Source of the DNA: Bacillus marasmi
GTDB lineage: Bacteria > Bacillota > Bacilli > Bacillales > Cytobacillaceae
NCBI RefSeq assembly: GCF_902168435.1
Contig: NZ_LR656181.1
Coordinates: 1-64,000, forward strand
Length of the DNA: 64,000 bases
Reading direction: 5' to 3'
The notes under the pieces are model-generated. The model did not search any database. It had not been told where the DNA came from and worked only from the letters and a program-made list of their open reading frames with translations. The first letter of the stretch is position 1, and the number at the start of each line of letters is the position of its first letter. Shown in pieces: positions 43,364 through 52,761 of the stretch. The translations under genes and the position numbers were made by a program.

Positions 43364-45577
43364 ATGAAAAAAGAAAAAGGCTTTCAGAGAATAAGATTAG
43401 TACTTACATTTGTCATCATCGCTCAAATGATCGTATTTGGTATTCTTTACTTTTTACATGAAATCGGTAAATCCTTTCATTATGTTGCATTTTCCATAGA
43501 GATGAGTATATGCATTTTATTACTCTATATGGTTTCAAGAATTCACAGTACAAAAGCGGAAATAGAAAATAATAAACGAAAGTTAACCAATATTTTTGAA
43601 ACACTTGATGTTGCGATTTGGTCACATGACCTAGTGACAGATCATTTGTTAATTACAAAAGGAATTGAAAAACTATATGGTCGTAAATTAGAGGAATTTT
43701 ATCAAGACCATGAACTGTGGAAAAAGGTCATTCTTCCTGAGGATTTATTAATTTTATCAGAAAGAGACTTTAACCTTAGAGCAGGAAAATCCGTGACGTC
43801 TATTTATCGAATCCTCCGGCCGAATGGAGAAATGCGTTGGATACAAGATAGGGGCATTCCAACGCTTGATGAGGATGGAAACTTTGTTGATTTTACAAGT
43901 GTTATTTTCGACATTACCGACCGGAAAGAAAGTGAAGACCGCTATCAAACCATTGTTGAAATGTCGCATAATTTAGTCGCAATTATTGCGAATAAAAAAA
44001 TTGAATATATTAATGATGCAGGTTGTCAAATAATCGGTGCCACTTATCCTTCTGAATTAATTGGACAATCGTTTGAAAAAATAGTCACCCCAAAAATGAT
44101 GGATAAAATTGAAAAGCATGTGCAATCTATAGATTTTGAAAAAGGAATCATGTTTGAAATTGAAGGACCTAAAATAGATGGAAAATGGATTGAGATGGAG
44201 GTGTCAGCCCGCTTAATTCATGTAGATGGAAAAAAGGCGATTCAAATCATTGGGCGAGACATAACCGAACAAAAAAAATCTGAAAGAATTATTACTCATT
44301 TAGCATTTTACGATGAGCTAACAGGACTTCCAAATCGAAATATGTTTAGAAACGAATTATATAACTCTTTACTGAATAAAGACATTCAAAATATAGCAAT
44401 ATTATTTTTAGATTTAGATCGCTTTAAAATCATCAATGATACAAAAGGCCATTCTGTAGGAGACCTCATCTTAAAAGAAGTAGCTGAAAGATTGCAAAAC
44501 ATCTTTCAAAATGAAGGTTTGGTTTCAAGGCAAGGTGGCGATGAATTTTTAGTCTTGTTGGTGGATGTTAATCGCGGGAAAATCTTTGATTTCTGTCAAC
44601 GAATCATTAATCGATTTTCATCGCCCATCAGCTTGGATGGTGAAGAGTTTTATATCACCGTCAGTATTGGGATTAGCCGTTATCCTGAGGATGGTGTTGA
44701 TGAAGAAACATTAATTAAGCATGCTGATACTGCCATGTACCATGCAAAAGAAAAGGGAAAAAATAATTTTCAATTTTATCATTCGTATCTTAACCGCCAT
44801 ACAATTCACATCATGGAATTGGAAACATCTCTTAGAAAAGCGATTGAACTTAATCAATTCGTGCTGCATTATCAACCCCAGGTAGATTTAAGTACAGGAA
44901 CGATTGTAAGTGCTGAAGCGCTATTGCGATGGAATCATCCTGAACTGGGGATTATTCCTCCAAATGAATATATTCCTTTAGCTGAAGAAACCGGTTTAAT
45001 TGTCCCCCTGGGTAAATGGATTTTAAAGACTGCCTGTTTACAAAATAAGCAATGGCAAAACGCTGGCAAACGCCCTATCCCTGTCAGTGTCAATATCTCT
45101 GTTCGTCAATTACAAGAAGAAGATTTTGTAACATATACAAAGAAAGTATTAGATGAAACACAACTTCTACCCCATTATTTAGACTTAGAAATCACGGAAA
45201 GTATCATGCAGGATGTTGAAAGCTCCTTAAAAATCTTGACTGAATTAAAAGAAATAGGTGTATTCATTTCAATAGATGACTTCGGTAAAGGTTTCTCCTC
45301 ATTAAGCTATTTACGTCATCTTCCAATTGACCAAATTAAGATAGACAAATCATTTGTTGACGATATTACTTCTAACGCTAAATCGAGTCAAATTGTTAAA
45401 ACCATTATCGATTTAGGACACAATTTAAATTTTGATTTAATTGCTGAAGGGATTGAAAATGAAACGCAACTTCAATTTTTAGTCAATCACGCTTGTCAAA
45501 AAGGTCAAGGATTCCTTTTCAGCAAACCAGTTCCTGCAGAAGAAATGGAAAAACTATTGATTCATGGTTACACCTGA
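43364..45577 (+). CDS. PAS-GGDEF-EAL cyclic-di-GMP enzyme
   Basis: About 737 residues. Two N-terminal membrane segments (about 8-30 and 38-58), two PAS domains (about 70-190 with PNGEMRWIQDRGIP, and 195-305), a GGDEF domain (LTGLPNRNMFRNELY, LDLDRFKIINDTKGHSVGDLIL, SRQGGDEFLVLL) and an EAL domain (VSAEALLRWNHPELG, LEITESIM, SIDDFGKGFSSLSYLRHLPIDQIKID). All key catalytic motifs of both activities are kept, but no RxxD inhibitory site precedes GGDEF. It could make or break cyclic-di-GMP in response to a PAS signal. Start ATG is chosen; a GTG five codons earlier is possible. Confidence 0.93.
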   Translation: MKKEKGFQRIRLVLTFVIIAQMIVFGILYFLHEIGKSFHYVAFSIEMSICILLLYMVSRIHSTKAEIENNKRKLTNIFETLDVAIWSHDLVTDHLLITKGIEKLYGRKLEEFYQDHELWKKVILPEDLLILSERDFNLRAGKSVTSIYRILRPNGEMRWIQDRGIPTLDEDGNFVDFTSVIFDITDRKESEDRYQTIVEMSHNLVAIIANKKIEYINDAGCQIIGATYPSELIGQSFEKIVTPKMMDKIEKHVQSIDFEKGIMFEIEGPKIDGKWIEMEVSARLIHVDGKKAIQIIGRDITEQKKSERIITHLAFYDELTGLPNRNMFRNELYNSLLNKDIQNIAILFLDLDRFKIINDTKGHSVGDLILKEVAERLQNIFQNEGLVSRQGGDEFLVLLVDVNRGKIFDFCQRIINRFSSPISLDGEEFYITVSIGISRYPEDGVDEETLIKHADTAMYHAKEKGKNNFQFYHSYLNRHTIHIMELETSLRKAIELNQFVLHYQPQVDLSTGTIVSAEALLRWNHPELGIIPPNEYIPLAEETGLIVPLGKWILKTACLQNKQWQNAGKRPIPVSVNISVRQLQEEDFVTYTKKVLDETQLLPHYLDLEITESIMQDVESSLKILTELKEIGVFISIDDFGKGFSSLSYLRHLPIDQIKIDKSFVDDITSNAKSSQIVKTIIDLGHNLNFDLIAEGIENETQLQFLVNHACQKGQGFLFSKPVPAEEMEKLLIHGYT

Positions 45578-45615
45578 ACCATTTAGATTTCAGTTACTGT
45601 ATTGGGAAGAATAAC

Positions 45616-45651
45616 AAAGCCATTCATGATGTAAAAAGCGAATGGCTTTTA
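45616..45651 (+). terminator. Intrinsic terminator after the GGDEF-EAL gene
   Basis: AAAGCCATTC pairs with GAATGGCTTT across a 14-base loop, followed by TTATATG, 39 nt past the stop. Confidence 0.75.
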
Positions 45652-45740
45652 TATGTTTGTCAGGAAAATGACACTCTCACAAATAACCCCTTCTAGAAGA
45701 AAATATAATCATTCTCAAAACTAAGTTTGATAGGAGTAAT

Positions 45741-46427
45741 ATGATTGTGAAAATTGGCTACTTAACAATAGAGCTTATACTTGGATTCTTCTTATTATTT
45801 ATCATCATAAAAATCGTTGGGAGAAAAATCATTAACCAAATATCACCTTTTACCTTTATCGCTTCAATTGTGTTAAGCGAGTTGCTTGGAAATGCTATCT
45901 ATGATCATGAAATCGGTCTTGGTTATATCATATTTTCAATGAGTTTATGGGGGCTGTTATTCTTAAGTGTTGAATTATTAGGACAAAAGTTTTTATTTTT
46001 TCGTGGAATATTTGAAGGAAAGCCTATTGCACTTATAAAAAATGGGCTGGTTGACAAAGAGGCACTTAAGAAAAGTCGAATGACGCTAAATCAGCTTCAG
46101 AGCTTATTGCGACAAAGCGAAACCTTTTCAATTCGAGAGGTTGCCTTTTGTTACTTAGAGACCAATGGCTCAATAAGTATATTAAAGAAACCTAAATACC
46201 AAAAAACTACATTAGAGGATTTCAATCTGCCTGGGAAACCGGCCTACGTACCTGTTACGGTCATTCGTGACGGAGAAGTACTGTGGGATGAAATTCACGA
46301 CCTGGGTTTTGATGAATCCTGGCTTAAAACGCAATTATCCACACAGAGTGTCACGAATTTTGAAGATGTATTTCTAGCTGAATGGTTGGATGGAGACGGC
46401 TTCTTTGTACAAACCATACAAAAATAA
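45741..46427 (+). CDS. DUF421/YetF-family membrane protein
   Basis: 228 residues: three membrane segments (about 5-25, 40-55, 60-80) and a cytoplasmic domain with the YetF pattern GKPIALIKNGLVDKEALKKSRMTLNQLQSLLRQSETFSIREVAFCYLETNGSISIL. ATG follows TAGGAG. DUF421 proteins often occur near sporulation genes, and the ger operon begins 133 nt downstream on the same strand, so joint expression in the spore line is possible. The biochemical role is unknown. Confidence 0.88.
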   Translation: MIVKIGYLTIELILGFFLLFIIIKIVGRKIINQISPFTFIASIVLSELLGNAIYDHEIGLGYIIFSMSLWGLLFLSVELLGQKFLFFRGIFEGKPIALIKNGLVDKEALKKSRMTLNQLQSLLRQSETFSIREVAFCYLETNGSISILKKPKYQKTTLEDFNLPGKPAYVPVTVIRDGEVLWDEIHDLGFDESWLKTQLSTQSVTNFEDVFLAEWLDGDGFFVQTIQK

Positions 46428-46439
46428 ATGAATACATCA

Positions 46440-46460
46440 CGCAAAAATTTGCGTTTATTT
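46440..46460 (+). terminator. Weak terminator after the DUF421 gene
   Basis: CGCAAA and TTTGCG form a six-bp stem with a two-base loop followed by TTTATTTAA. It is short, so partial read-through into the ger operon is likely. Confidence 0.4.
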
Positions 46461-46560
46461 AACAAACGAATTGCCCCTTCATCTTTACCTACATATTTCC
46501 AATACTGTTGATTCATACTAACCCTACCATAGGAATTTACTTGTAGGGTTAGGTGGTAAA

Positions 46561-48081
46561 ATGTTCAGAAGGAAAAAAGTTCAACACCCTAAAAAAAGCT
46601 ATGAAACCGAAGAAAAAACAATCGATGAAATTTTTAAAAAGTCTAGTAAATCGGTTGACTTTATCACCTTATCCCCATTAGGACCAGCTTGTACCTTACA
46701 AATTAGTTATTATAAAACACTGATAGATCCAATCGTCCTTCAAAAATCGGTTTTACCTTGCCTAAAGGAACATGCTTTGAAAATAAAAGAGCTATCTGAT
46801 TTGAAAAATATTGTACCGCTGGATGGCATCAGAATCATTCATGGTTCGAATGAGGTTGAAAAAGCCCTTCATGTTGGAAATATAATCATATACTTCAAAG
46901 AACAATTGGGGGAATATGCTCTCGTTGACATTAGTAATCCTAGATTGGGACAACGGGAAACAAATGATACACAGAATGAATTCAGTGTAATAGGACCAAA
47001 GGTAGGTTTTATTGAAGATCTCGCCACCAATCTTCATTTAATAAGGGACCATCTTAGTAGTTCTGATCTCATTTTTGAAGAGATGATTATTGGAACAAGG
47101 ACAGGAACAAAGGTTGTATTGGCATATTTGGATGGTGTTACCTATCCAGGGTACGTAAACACATTGAAACAGCGACTAACGGACCTTGACGTCGATGCCT
47201 TTTTTGACACTACACAACTAGAACAAATGATATCTGACAATAGCTCCACACCTTTTCCATTGTATATCACAACAGAGCGTGTGGACAGAGCTATAGGCGC
47301 ACTTGTACTCGGCCAAGTTGTTCTTATTAGTGATAAGTCATCCTATGCGTTTATTGGCCCAGCAACATTGATGGACTTTTTTTCAAACCCTGAGGATTTT
47401 TACCTTCCAACGTTTATTGCGTCATTTTTTAAATTGATTCGCATATTTGGGATGTTGTTTTCAATTTTTGCTACATCCTTTTATGTTGCGATTCTAACCT
47501 TTCATTATGAAGTGGTTCCGAAGGATTTGTTAGGTCCAATCATCTTTTCACGAGCGAACGTTCCCTTCCCGCCTGTTTTAGAAGTTTTATTCTTAGAAAT
47601 TACGATTGACCTATTGAGAGAAGCTGGAGCCAGATTACCAACAAAAATTGGACAAACCTTAGGGATTGTTGGAGGAATTGTAATTGGGCAAGCAACAGTT
47701 GAAGCTGCACTTACAAGTAATATTTTATTAATTTTTGTAGCACTTGCAGCGTTATCATCCTATACAACACCAATTTATAAAATGTCCAACGCCGTACGAT
47801 TATTACGATATCCTTTCATTTTACTTGCCAGCATCTGGGGTGGCTTAGGTATTTATGTAGGATTAATCTTTTTAATCGCCCATTTAGCTCGACTCAAATC
47901 ATTAGGGGTCCCATATTTACTCCCGCTTTATCCTTACCGCAAAGGAGGAGTGGCTGATTCGTTTATTAGGTCCAATTATATAAAAAACGATAATCGGCCT
48001 TGGTATTTAAGACCTTTAAGCTTAAAACGATTTACACCTAAAGCCAAAAATGACCCTGATGATGGCCTTAACGCTGAATGA
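46561..48081 (+). CDS. Spore germination protein, GerA subunit
   Basis: 506 residues of the GerAA/GerKA family. The cytoplasmic N-terminal domain (to about 285) shows SVDFITLSPLGPACTLQISYYKT-like start and ERVDRAIGALVLGQVVLISDKSSYAFIGPATLMDFFSNPEDFYLPTFIASFFKLIR; about five membrane segments follow with ISRANVPFPPVLEVLFLEITIDLLREAGARLPTKIGQTLGIVGGIVIGQA. It is part of a nutrient receptor in the spore inner membrane. Start ATG after AGGTGG. Order here is A-C-B, 24 nt before the C subunit. Confidence 0.93.
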   Translation: MFRRKKVQHPKKSYETEEKTIDEIFKKSSKSVDFITLSPLGPACTLQISYYKTLIDPIVLQKSVLPCLKEHALKIKELSDLKNIVPLDGIRIIHGSNEVEKALHVGNIIIYFKEQLGEYALVDISNPRLGQRETNDTQNEFSVIGPKVGFIEDLATNLHLIRDHLSSSDLIFEEMIIGTRTGTKVVLAYLDGVTYPGYVNTLKQRLTDLDVDAFFDTTQLEQMISDNSSTPFPLYITTERVDRAIGALVLGQVVLISDKSSYAFIGPATLMDFFSNPEDFYLPTFIASFFKLIRIFGMLFSIFATSFYVAILTFHYEVVPKDLLGPIIFSRANVPFPPVLEVLFLEITIDLLREAGARLPTKIGQTLGIVGGIVIGQATVEAALTSNILLIFVALAALSSYTTPIYKMSNAVRLLRYPFILLASIWGGLGIYVGLIFLIAHLARLKSLGVPYLLPLYPYRKGGVADSFIRSNYIKNDNRPWYLRPLSLKRFTPKAKNDPDDGLNAE

Positions 48082-48105
48082 CTCTTACAATAAGGGCTGA
48101 AAAAA

Positions 48106-49200
48106 ATGAGAAAATGGAGAAAACTATCCAAGGTTTTATATTTATTCATAATTTGTATAGTCGTCCTTTTTGGTTGTTCAAGAACAAGGATCATTGACAA
48201 AATTAGCATTATCCATGTATTCGGGTTTGATCAAGCTGAAGATGGCCAAATAATAGGAACTGCGTTAACACCTGAATACACTAAGAGCAAGGATAGCTCA
48301 CAAATAAATTATTTGCAAGAAAAGGCAGAAACAACAGCTCTAATCTTACCGAAAATGGCCGCACAAACGAGTACTCCAGTAGAGATAGCAAAAATCAGGG
48401 TAATCATATTTGGAAATGAGTTAGCTAAACAAGGTATTCAAAAAATGGTAGATCGCTTTATCGTTACTCCTCAACTAGGGACACATATTCAAATCGCTGT
48501 CTCTACTCGCTCAGCTAGAGAGACAATGAAAATATTTAAACAGGAAAAATCACTTACCCTAGCTGAAAGGTTAGAACATAATATGATTGGACAGAATTTA
48601 CCTAAAATGACCCTCCATCGCTTTTTAAATAACTTTTATGGGGAAGGCATGGATGCATATGTTCCTATGCTAACCATCAATGAAAAATATAAAGTTACAA
48701 TTGATGGTATAGGTGTTTTTAAGGATGACAAACTTAAACTCCATTTAAATCCAGAACAAACGTTTTTGTTTTCAATTCTTCAAGATTTTCGAAATCAAGG
48801 AACGTTTAAAATCGATTTTGATGATAAAGAAGCAAAAGAATTTTTAACGGTTCGTGCTTTTCGAAGTATGCCCGACTGGAAATGGGACCAAAACATGCAA
48901 GAATTACTTCTTAACCTAAAACTAGAATGGACGCTTGTTCAGTATCCAAAACGATTTAATGTTGGAAATCCTGAAGATGTACGGAATATGAAGAAAATAA
49001 TTAATGAAAAATTAGAAGAGAAACTTGCAGATTTAATGGAAACCTTTAAGAAAAATGAGGTGGACCCTATAGGAATTGGAAATATTGTGCGATCACAGGA
49101 TCGAACATGGAACGAAGATTCATTTTATAAACAGTATCCAAATTTACCAATCAAAGTGAAGGTTGATTTTCAAATTATACATACTGGCCTTGACAGCTAG
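48106..49200 (+). CDS. Spore germination lipoprotein, GerC subunit
   Basis: 364 residues with a signal peptide ending in the lipobox LFGC, so it is lipid-anchored in the inner spore membrane. The Ger(x)C fold is seen in IIDKISIIHVFGFDQAEDGQIIGTALTPEY, ILPKMAAQTSTPVEIAKIRVIIFGNELAKQGI and the C-terminal EEKLADLMETFKKNEVDPIGIGNIVRSQDRTWNED. It is second in the operon, 15 nt before the B subunit. Confidence 0.93.
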   Translation: MRKWRKLSKVLYLFIICIVVLFGCSRTRIIDKISIIHVFGFDQAEDGQIIGTALTPEYTKSKDSSQINYLQEKAETTALILPKMAAQTSTPVEIAKIRVIIFGNELAKQGIQKMVDRFIVTPQLGTHIQIAVSTRSARETMKIFKQEKSLTLAERLEHNMIGQNLPKMTLHRFLNNFYGEGMDAYVPMLTINEKYKVTIDGIGVFKDDKLKLHLNPEQTFLFSILQDFRNQGTFKIDFDDKEAKEFLTVRAFRSMPDWKWDQNMQELLLNLKLEWTLVQYPKRFNVGNPEDVRNMKKIINEKLEEKLADLMETFKKNEVDPIGIGNIVRSQDRTWNEDSFYKQYPNLPIKVKVDFQIIHTGLDS

Positions 49201-49215
49201 CATCAGAGGATGAAG

Positions 49216-50319
49216 ATGATGAACTCGAAGGTGAAGGAAAATAAACAGGTGTCCCCCTACTTGCTGTTTTTTCTAATTCATGCACCACAAACAGGGGTAA
49301 GTGTATTGAAATTTCAATCAGATCTTATTAAGGTGGCAGGTCATAATGCATGGTTATCCCTTATGGCTTTTGGTTTAATATTGCATGTAATCCTCTTTAT
49401 GATGTTATATGTCTTAAAACAGTCCAGAACGGGGGATATCCTTACCTTCCACCAGGACGTTTTTGGGAAGTTCTTTGGAGGTATCATAAATATGATTTTG
49501 GCAAGTTATTTCTCTATTGCTAGCCTTTTCACTTTATACACCTATATCGAAATCCTTCAGATTTGGGTGTTTGATGGGATAGCTAATTGGGAATACGCCT
49601 TGCTTCTGTCTGTTCTTGTTTTTTATATTGTTGCTGGAGGATTTAGAGTTGTAACTGGGATTGCTTTCTGGGGTGTTGTTATCCCTAGTTTCTTGGTGCT
49701 TTCATTCCTATATTTATTAAATTATATTGAGGTATCCTATATTTCCCCGTTAGTTCAAGGTCGATTACAGGACTATTTCAAAACGACTCATGTAGTTGCA
49801 CCAATGTACCTTGGTTTTGAGACGGTCCTTGTTTATTTTTCGTTTATTAAAGATAAGAAAAAGGCAAAAAAATGGGGGCATTTGGGTTTATTGTCTACAA
49901 CCATTTTATATACGTTTCTTGCTATGTTTTCATTTATGTTCTTTTCGCGAGGAAAATTAGAACGTTTGGAATGGCCAACTTTGACGATGATAAAAATGAT
50001 CCAGCTCCCGTTTTTGGAGCGATTTGAATTTATTTTTATTTTTACATGGTTATTAGTGGTGATGCCTGTCATTTGTATTTATCTATGGTCGGCCATTAGG
50101 TGCATTAAATGGACCATTCCAAAGCTAAAATCAACCTATATAATGTTGGGATTACTTGTTATTTTTTTCATTGTGAATATTCAATTTTTGGATATAACAT
50201 ATGCCAGCTTTATGGAAAAATTGGTCTTATATTTCGGATTAATCTTTCTTTTTTGCTACGTACCAATCCTATTTTTGATTGCTATTGTCAGAAATAAATT
50301 CAAAAGTAATGCGTCATGA
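49216..50319 (+). CDS. Spore germination permease, GerB subunit
   Basis: About 367 residues and ten membrane segments of the amino-acid-permease-like GerAB/YndE family. QVSPYLLFFLIHAPQTGVSVLKFQSDLIKVAGHNAWLSLMAFGLILHVILFMMLYVL is the typical N-terminus. This subunit binds the germinant. Two adjacent ATG codons (49216 and 49219) follow AGAGGA; either could be used. A terminator ends the operon. Confidence 0.92.
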   Translation: MMNSKVKENKQVSPYLLFFLIHAPQTGVSVLKFQSDLIKVAGHNAWLSLMAFGLILHVILFMMLYVLKQSRTGDILTFHQDVFGKFFGGIINMILASYFSIASLFTLYTYIEILQIWVFDGIANWEYALLLSVLVFYIVAGGFRVVTGIAFWGVVIPSFLVLSFLYLLNYIEVSYISPLVQGRLQDYFKTTHVVAPMYLGFETVLVYFSFIKDKKKAKKWGHLGLLSTTILYTFLAMFSFMFFSRGKLERLEWPTLTMIKMIQLPFLERFEFIFIFTWLLVVMPVICIYLWSAIRCIKWTIPKLKSTYIMLGLLVIFFIVNIQFLDITYASFMEKLVLYFGLIFLFCYVPILFLIAIVRNKFKSNAS

Positions 50320-50335
50320 TTATTGTCTAAGCGCC

Positions 50336-50373
50336 GAGGGTGTCCCCCGATATTTTGGTACCCTCATTTTTTT
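50336..50373 (+). terminator. Intrinsic terminator of the ger operon
   Basis: GAGGGT pairs with ACCCTC across a GC- and T-rich loop, followed by ATTTTTTT, 16 nt after the stop. Confidence 0.7.
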
Positions 50374-50522
50374 AATATTGTTTTTTAACTTATTATTTAT
50401 TACTTGGTATTCGATCGAATGTGATTTAATCAGAATTTTTTGAAAATTCTAAAATAAAATGTATCCGCTTTCATAAAAATCAGATATAATATATTTAACT
50501 ATTTTTATAAGGAGGTGATTCA

Positions 50523-50753
50523 ATGATTATTCCAAAAGAGGACATTCATTATCTAGTAGAACAAATAAGAGAACAAGACAGCCATCTGGTATACCAGCTT
50601 ATCAGTTACATTATTCAAAAAGGCAATTGTGAGGATATAGGGTTGGATTTGGACTTTTCTCCATTGCCAGAAAGAGGACAAAGACTACTTAATGAAGCTA
50701 AAATGAATACCGAAATTGATGAGCTAATCGTCTGGTATGATCAGCACATTTAA
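50523..50753 (+). CDS. Small acidic protein, unknown family
   Basis: A 76-residue, mainly helical acidic protein (IPKEDIHYLVEQIREQDSHLVYQLISYIIQKG, SPLPERGQRLLNEAKM). The helical segment and size recall antitoxins or regulators of adhesion-type partner proteins, but no toxin gene is adjacent. The ribosome site AAGGAGGTGATTCA is excellent and a TATAAT-like hexamer lies about 35 nt upstream, so expression is very likely. Confidence 0.7.
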   Translation: MIIPKEDIHYLVEQIREQDSHLVYQLISYIIQKGNCEDIGLDLDFSPLPERGQRLLNEAKMNTEIDELIVWYDQHI

Positions 50754-50773
50754 TATAGGAAAAACAACATAGT

Positions 50774-50800
50774 GGGAACAAAGGAATTCATTCCGTTCCC
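50774..50800. other. Hairpin after the small acidic gene
   Basis: GGGAAC/GTTCCC with an inner GAAT/ATTC pairing. It lacks a clear T-run, so it may be a weak terminator or a processing signal. Confidence 0.5.
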
Positions 50801-50897
50801 ATTATTCCTAAAAATACATAAAACATTGGATTTCCCCTTCTATACTTAAACTAATCCATTTTGTGAGAAAAATTGGACGGCGTTAACACTTGAGCAT

Positions 50898-50932
50898 AAA
50901 AAACGATCACATAGCACTTGACTATGTGACCA
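50898..50932 (-). terminator. Intrinsic terminator after vgb
   Basis: On the minus strand GGTCACATAG pairs with CTATGTGATC across seven bases and is followed by GTTTTTTATG, 19 nt past the stop. Confidence 0.85.
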
Positions 50933-50950
50933 TTTTTAACCAAGTTACCT

Positions 50951-51841
50951 TCAAAGCAAACTCAGCTTCCCTATCGTGTTACATGCTTCCAATGCGAACC
51001 AAACAGCTCTATCTTTACCATACACAATACCATGCGGCTCTGCTTTTGCCGTTTGTATAGGATATTCTTCAATTGTACCCTCACTTTTAATTCGCCCAAT
51101 TTTATTTGCGCACCATTCGGTAAACCATAATTCAGCACCATTTCCAGATACAATTGCATGGGGACGTGCATCTATGGTAGGAATTTCATACTCCGTTATT
51201 TCTCCAGCAGTAGTAATCCGTCCAACCTTATTCCCGATGATTTCTACAAACCATAGTGCGCCATCATTGCCTTTCGTAATTCCAACTGGTCCTGAAGCAG
51301 GTGTTGGAATCAGAAACTCAGTAATATCACCGCTCGCAGTTATTCTCCCGATGGCATTATGTTGATTTTCGGTGAACCAAACTGCATCATCTGAGCCCAA
51401 AGTAATAAATGAAGGATAAGAATCTTTATTTGGTAATTCATATTCACGAATTTCTCCACTAGCAGTTAATTTACCAATTCTATTACCATTTAATTCAGTA
51501 AACCATATTTCTCCGTTTAGTCCTTCCGTGATGCCATATGGAGCTGAATCTGGATGTGGCAAGGATATTTCTGTGAAATCTCCTCCCTTTGACAGCTTTC
51601 CAATTTTGTTTGCTCCATTCTCAGTAAACCAAACATCTCCGTTTGAAGAAACTATCAAGCACATCACTCTAGCATTTGGAGTAGGGACAGTGTATTCATT
51701 GATAGCACCTTCTTGTCCAATACAGCTAATCTTGTTTGCTTTATGTTGAGTAAACCATATCGTTCCATCTGGTGATACTGCTATGCCATAAGGTCCGGAA
51801 TCTGAACTCGTTACACTTATTTCATGCATCTCGTATTTCAT
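50951..51841 (-). CDS. vgb: Virginiamycin B lyase (streptogramin B resistance)
   Basis: 296 residues forming a seven-bladed propeller; each blade carries a phrase such as DGTIWFTQHKANKISCI, GDVWFTENGANKIGKL, GEIWFTELNGNRIGKL, DAVWFTENQHNAIGRI. It follows staphylococcal Vgb almost throughout. The catalytic histidines (ARPHAI and AEPHGI) and the nearby glutamate (WFALEACN) are kept. The enzyme linearises type B streptogramins by elimination. ATG at 51841 follows GGAGG; the longer frame runs through the attenuator and is not used. It is a single-gene unit with a 300-nt leader. Confidence 0.93.
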   Translation of the reverse strand: MKYEMHEISVTSSDSGPYGIAVSPDGTIWFTQHKANKISCIGQEGAINEYTVPTPNARVMCLIVSSNGDVWFTENGANKIGKLSKGGDFTEISLPHPDSAPYGITEGLNGEIWFTELNGNRIGKLTASGEIREYELPNKDSYPSFITLGSDDAVWFTENQHNAIGRITASGDITEFLIPTPASGPVGITKGNDGALWFVEIIGNKVGRITTAGEITEYEIPTIDARPHAIVSGNGAELWFTEWCANKIGRIKSEGTIEEYPIQTAKAEPHGIVYGKDRAVWFALEACNTIGKLSLL

Positions 51842-51870
51842 AAAAATTCCTCCAGCAAGTTTTATCAAAC

Positions 51871-51907
51871 AAAAAAACCTCCTAATCTCATTTTCCGAGA
51901 TTGGAGG
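51871..51907 (-). terminator. Attenuator terminator in the vgb leader
   Basis: On the minus strand CCTCCAATCTC pairs with GAGATTAGGAGG (one bulge, seven-base loop) and is followed by seven T. It lies only 30 nt before the vgb start and within its transcript, as in antibiotic-induced attenuators. Confidence 0.8.
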
Positions 51908-52144
51908 CAATGCAATCCAAAATAAGACTAATAAAAGACTTTTATTCAGTCCAATAGTCTACGTAAGATACATTATCCAATAATCCAGTCTCAGAAAAAT
52001 CAATCATAAACATTACAAATAGGCTTTCAAATCACTAAGAAATATTCAAAGCCTGTATGACTATGTTTAGTTATCGATTCATTCTTAATGTATGGATTAT
52101 AGGATCATGTTCTTTTTTCACCCTTCCGTTCATTACTTAATTCC

Positions 52145-52173
52145 ACAATAATTTTTCTTCCCAATTTTGTCAA
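52145..52173 (-). promoter_or_regulatory. Putative vgb leader promoter
   Basis: TTGACA (52173-52168), 17 bases, TATTGT (52150-52145) on the minus strand. Transcription from about 52138 gives a 300-nt leader. Shortly downstream, AAGGGTGA precedes a three-codon frame (MIL, 52097-52108), and a 20-codon frame (52071-52133) also exists. Confidence 0.65.
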
Positions 52174-52569
52174 TTAAGTTGTTCTTTTTTCCCAATAAGC
52201 TTTTGCTGATTCCTCAAGTACCTTTAGTCTTCTGTAGTAATCTGGAAATTCATTAAGGTGAGCTAGCGCTATTTTCCCAGTAACAAGGGGGTTATCATCA
52301 GTAACATTCGTTTGACTGGATATTTTCCCATGTTCCAGCTCAACATTTACTCCCATCCAAAACTCATTTAAATCAAACTTACTTTTATTAAAATCAATCC
52401 CTAATAGCAAAGCAATGGCTGCAGATTCCTGTTTTGAAAATGATTTTTCCCTCATTGTACTAAAATTGTTTCTATACCAGCTTTGATGTCCGTTGGATGG
52501 ATAATGACACTGTGAACCGTAGTAATAATAATTAGTGTAGTGGCTTAAATACGGATTGTAGTCGTACAA
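52174..52569 (-). CDS. DUF5661 protein
   Basis: 131 residues. After a tyrosine-rich N-terminus comes the DUF5661 core: AIALLLGIDFNKSKFDLNEFWMGVNVELEHG, then SQTNVTDDNPLVTGKIALAHLNEFPDYYRRLKVLEESAKAYW. The family function is unknown. The start is TTG with AGGAGAGG upstream. It ends one base before the -35 element of the vgb leader. Confidence 0.8.
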   Translation of the reverse strand: MYDYNPYLSHYTNYYYYGSQCHYPSNGHQSWYRNNFSTMREKSFSKQESAAIALLLGIDFNKSKFDLNEFWMGVNVELEHGKISSQTNVTDDNPLVTGKIALAHLNEFPDYYRRLKVLEESAKAYWEKRTT

Positions 52570-52706
52570 TATACACCTCTCCTAAAAACGATAGTTAGCA
52601 TCACTATATGTTGAATGCTTATATACGAGCATGTCTGATAAAAGTTTTACACTTAGATTATGCAACTTAAGAGACCTTTGATTGTACAAAGTACTGTCCG
52701 TTCCTA

Positions 52707-52736
52707 TCCAGTTCGCTAAAACTGGATCCGTTTTTT
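52707..52736 (+). terminator. Isolated terminator-like hairpin upstream of the DUF438 gene
   Basis: ATCCAGTT pairs with AACTGGAT and is followed by CCGTTTTTT on the plus strand. No plus-strand gene precedes it within 1.9 kb. It is either a remnant, or ends an unrecognised RNA. Confidence 0.6.
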
Positions 52737-52761
52737 ACGTCATTCCCTCTAGTTTATTACA

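Noticed and set aside
46295-46516. 73-codon minus-strand frame opposite the end of the DUF421 gene
   Set aside because: Most of it is the antisense of DUF421 codons; only about 30 residues lie in the gap, with no ribosome site.
52071-52133. 20-codon vgb leader frame MNGRVKKEHDPIIHTLRMNR
   Set aside because: Its start lies only about five nt from the predicted transcription start and lacks a ribosome site; the MIL mini-frame is a better candidate, but neither is proven.
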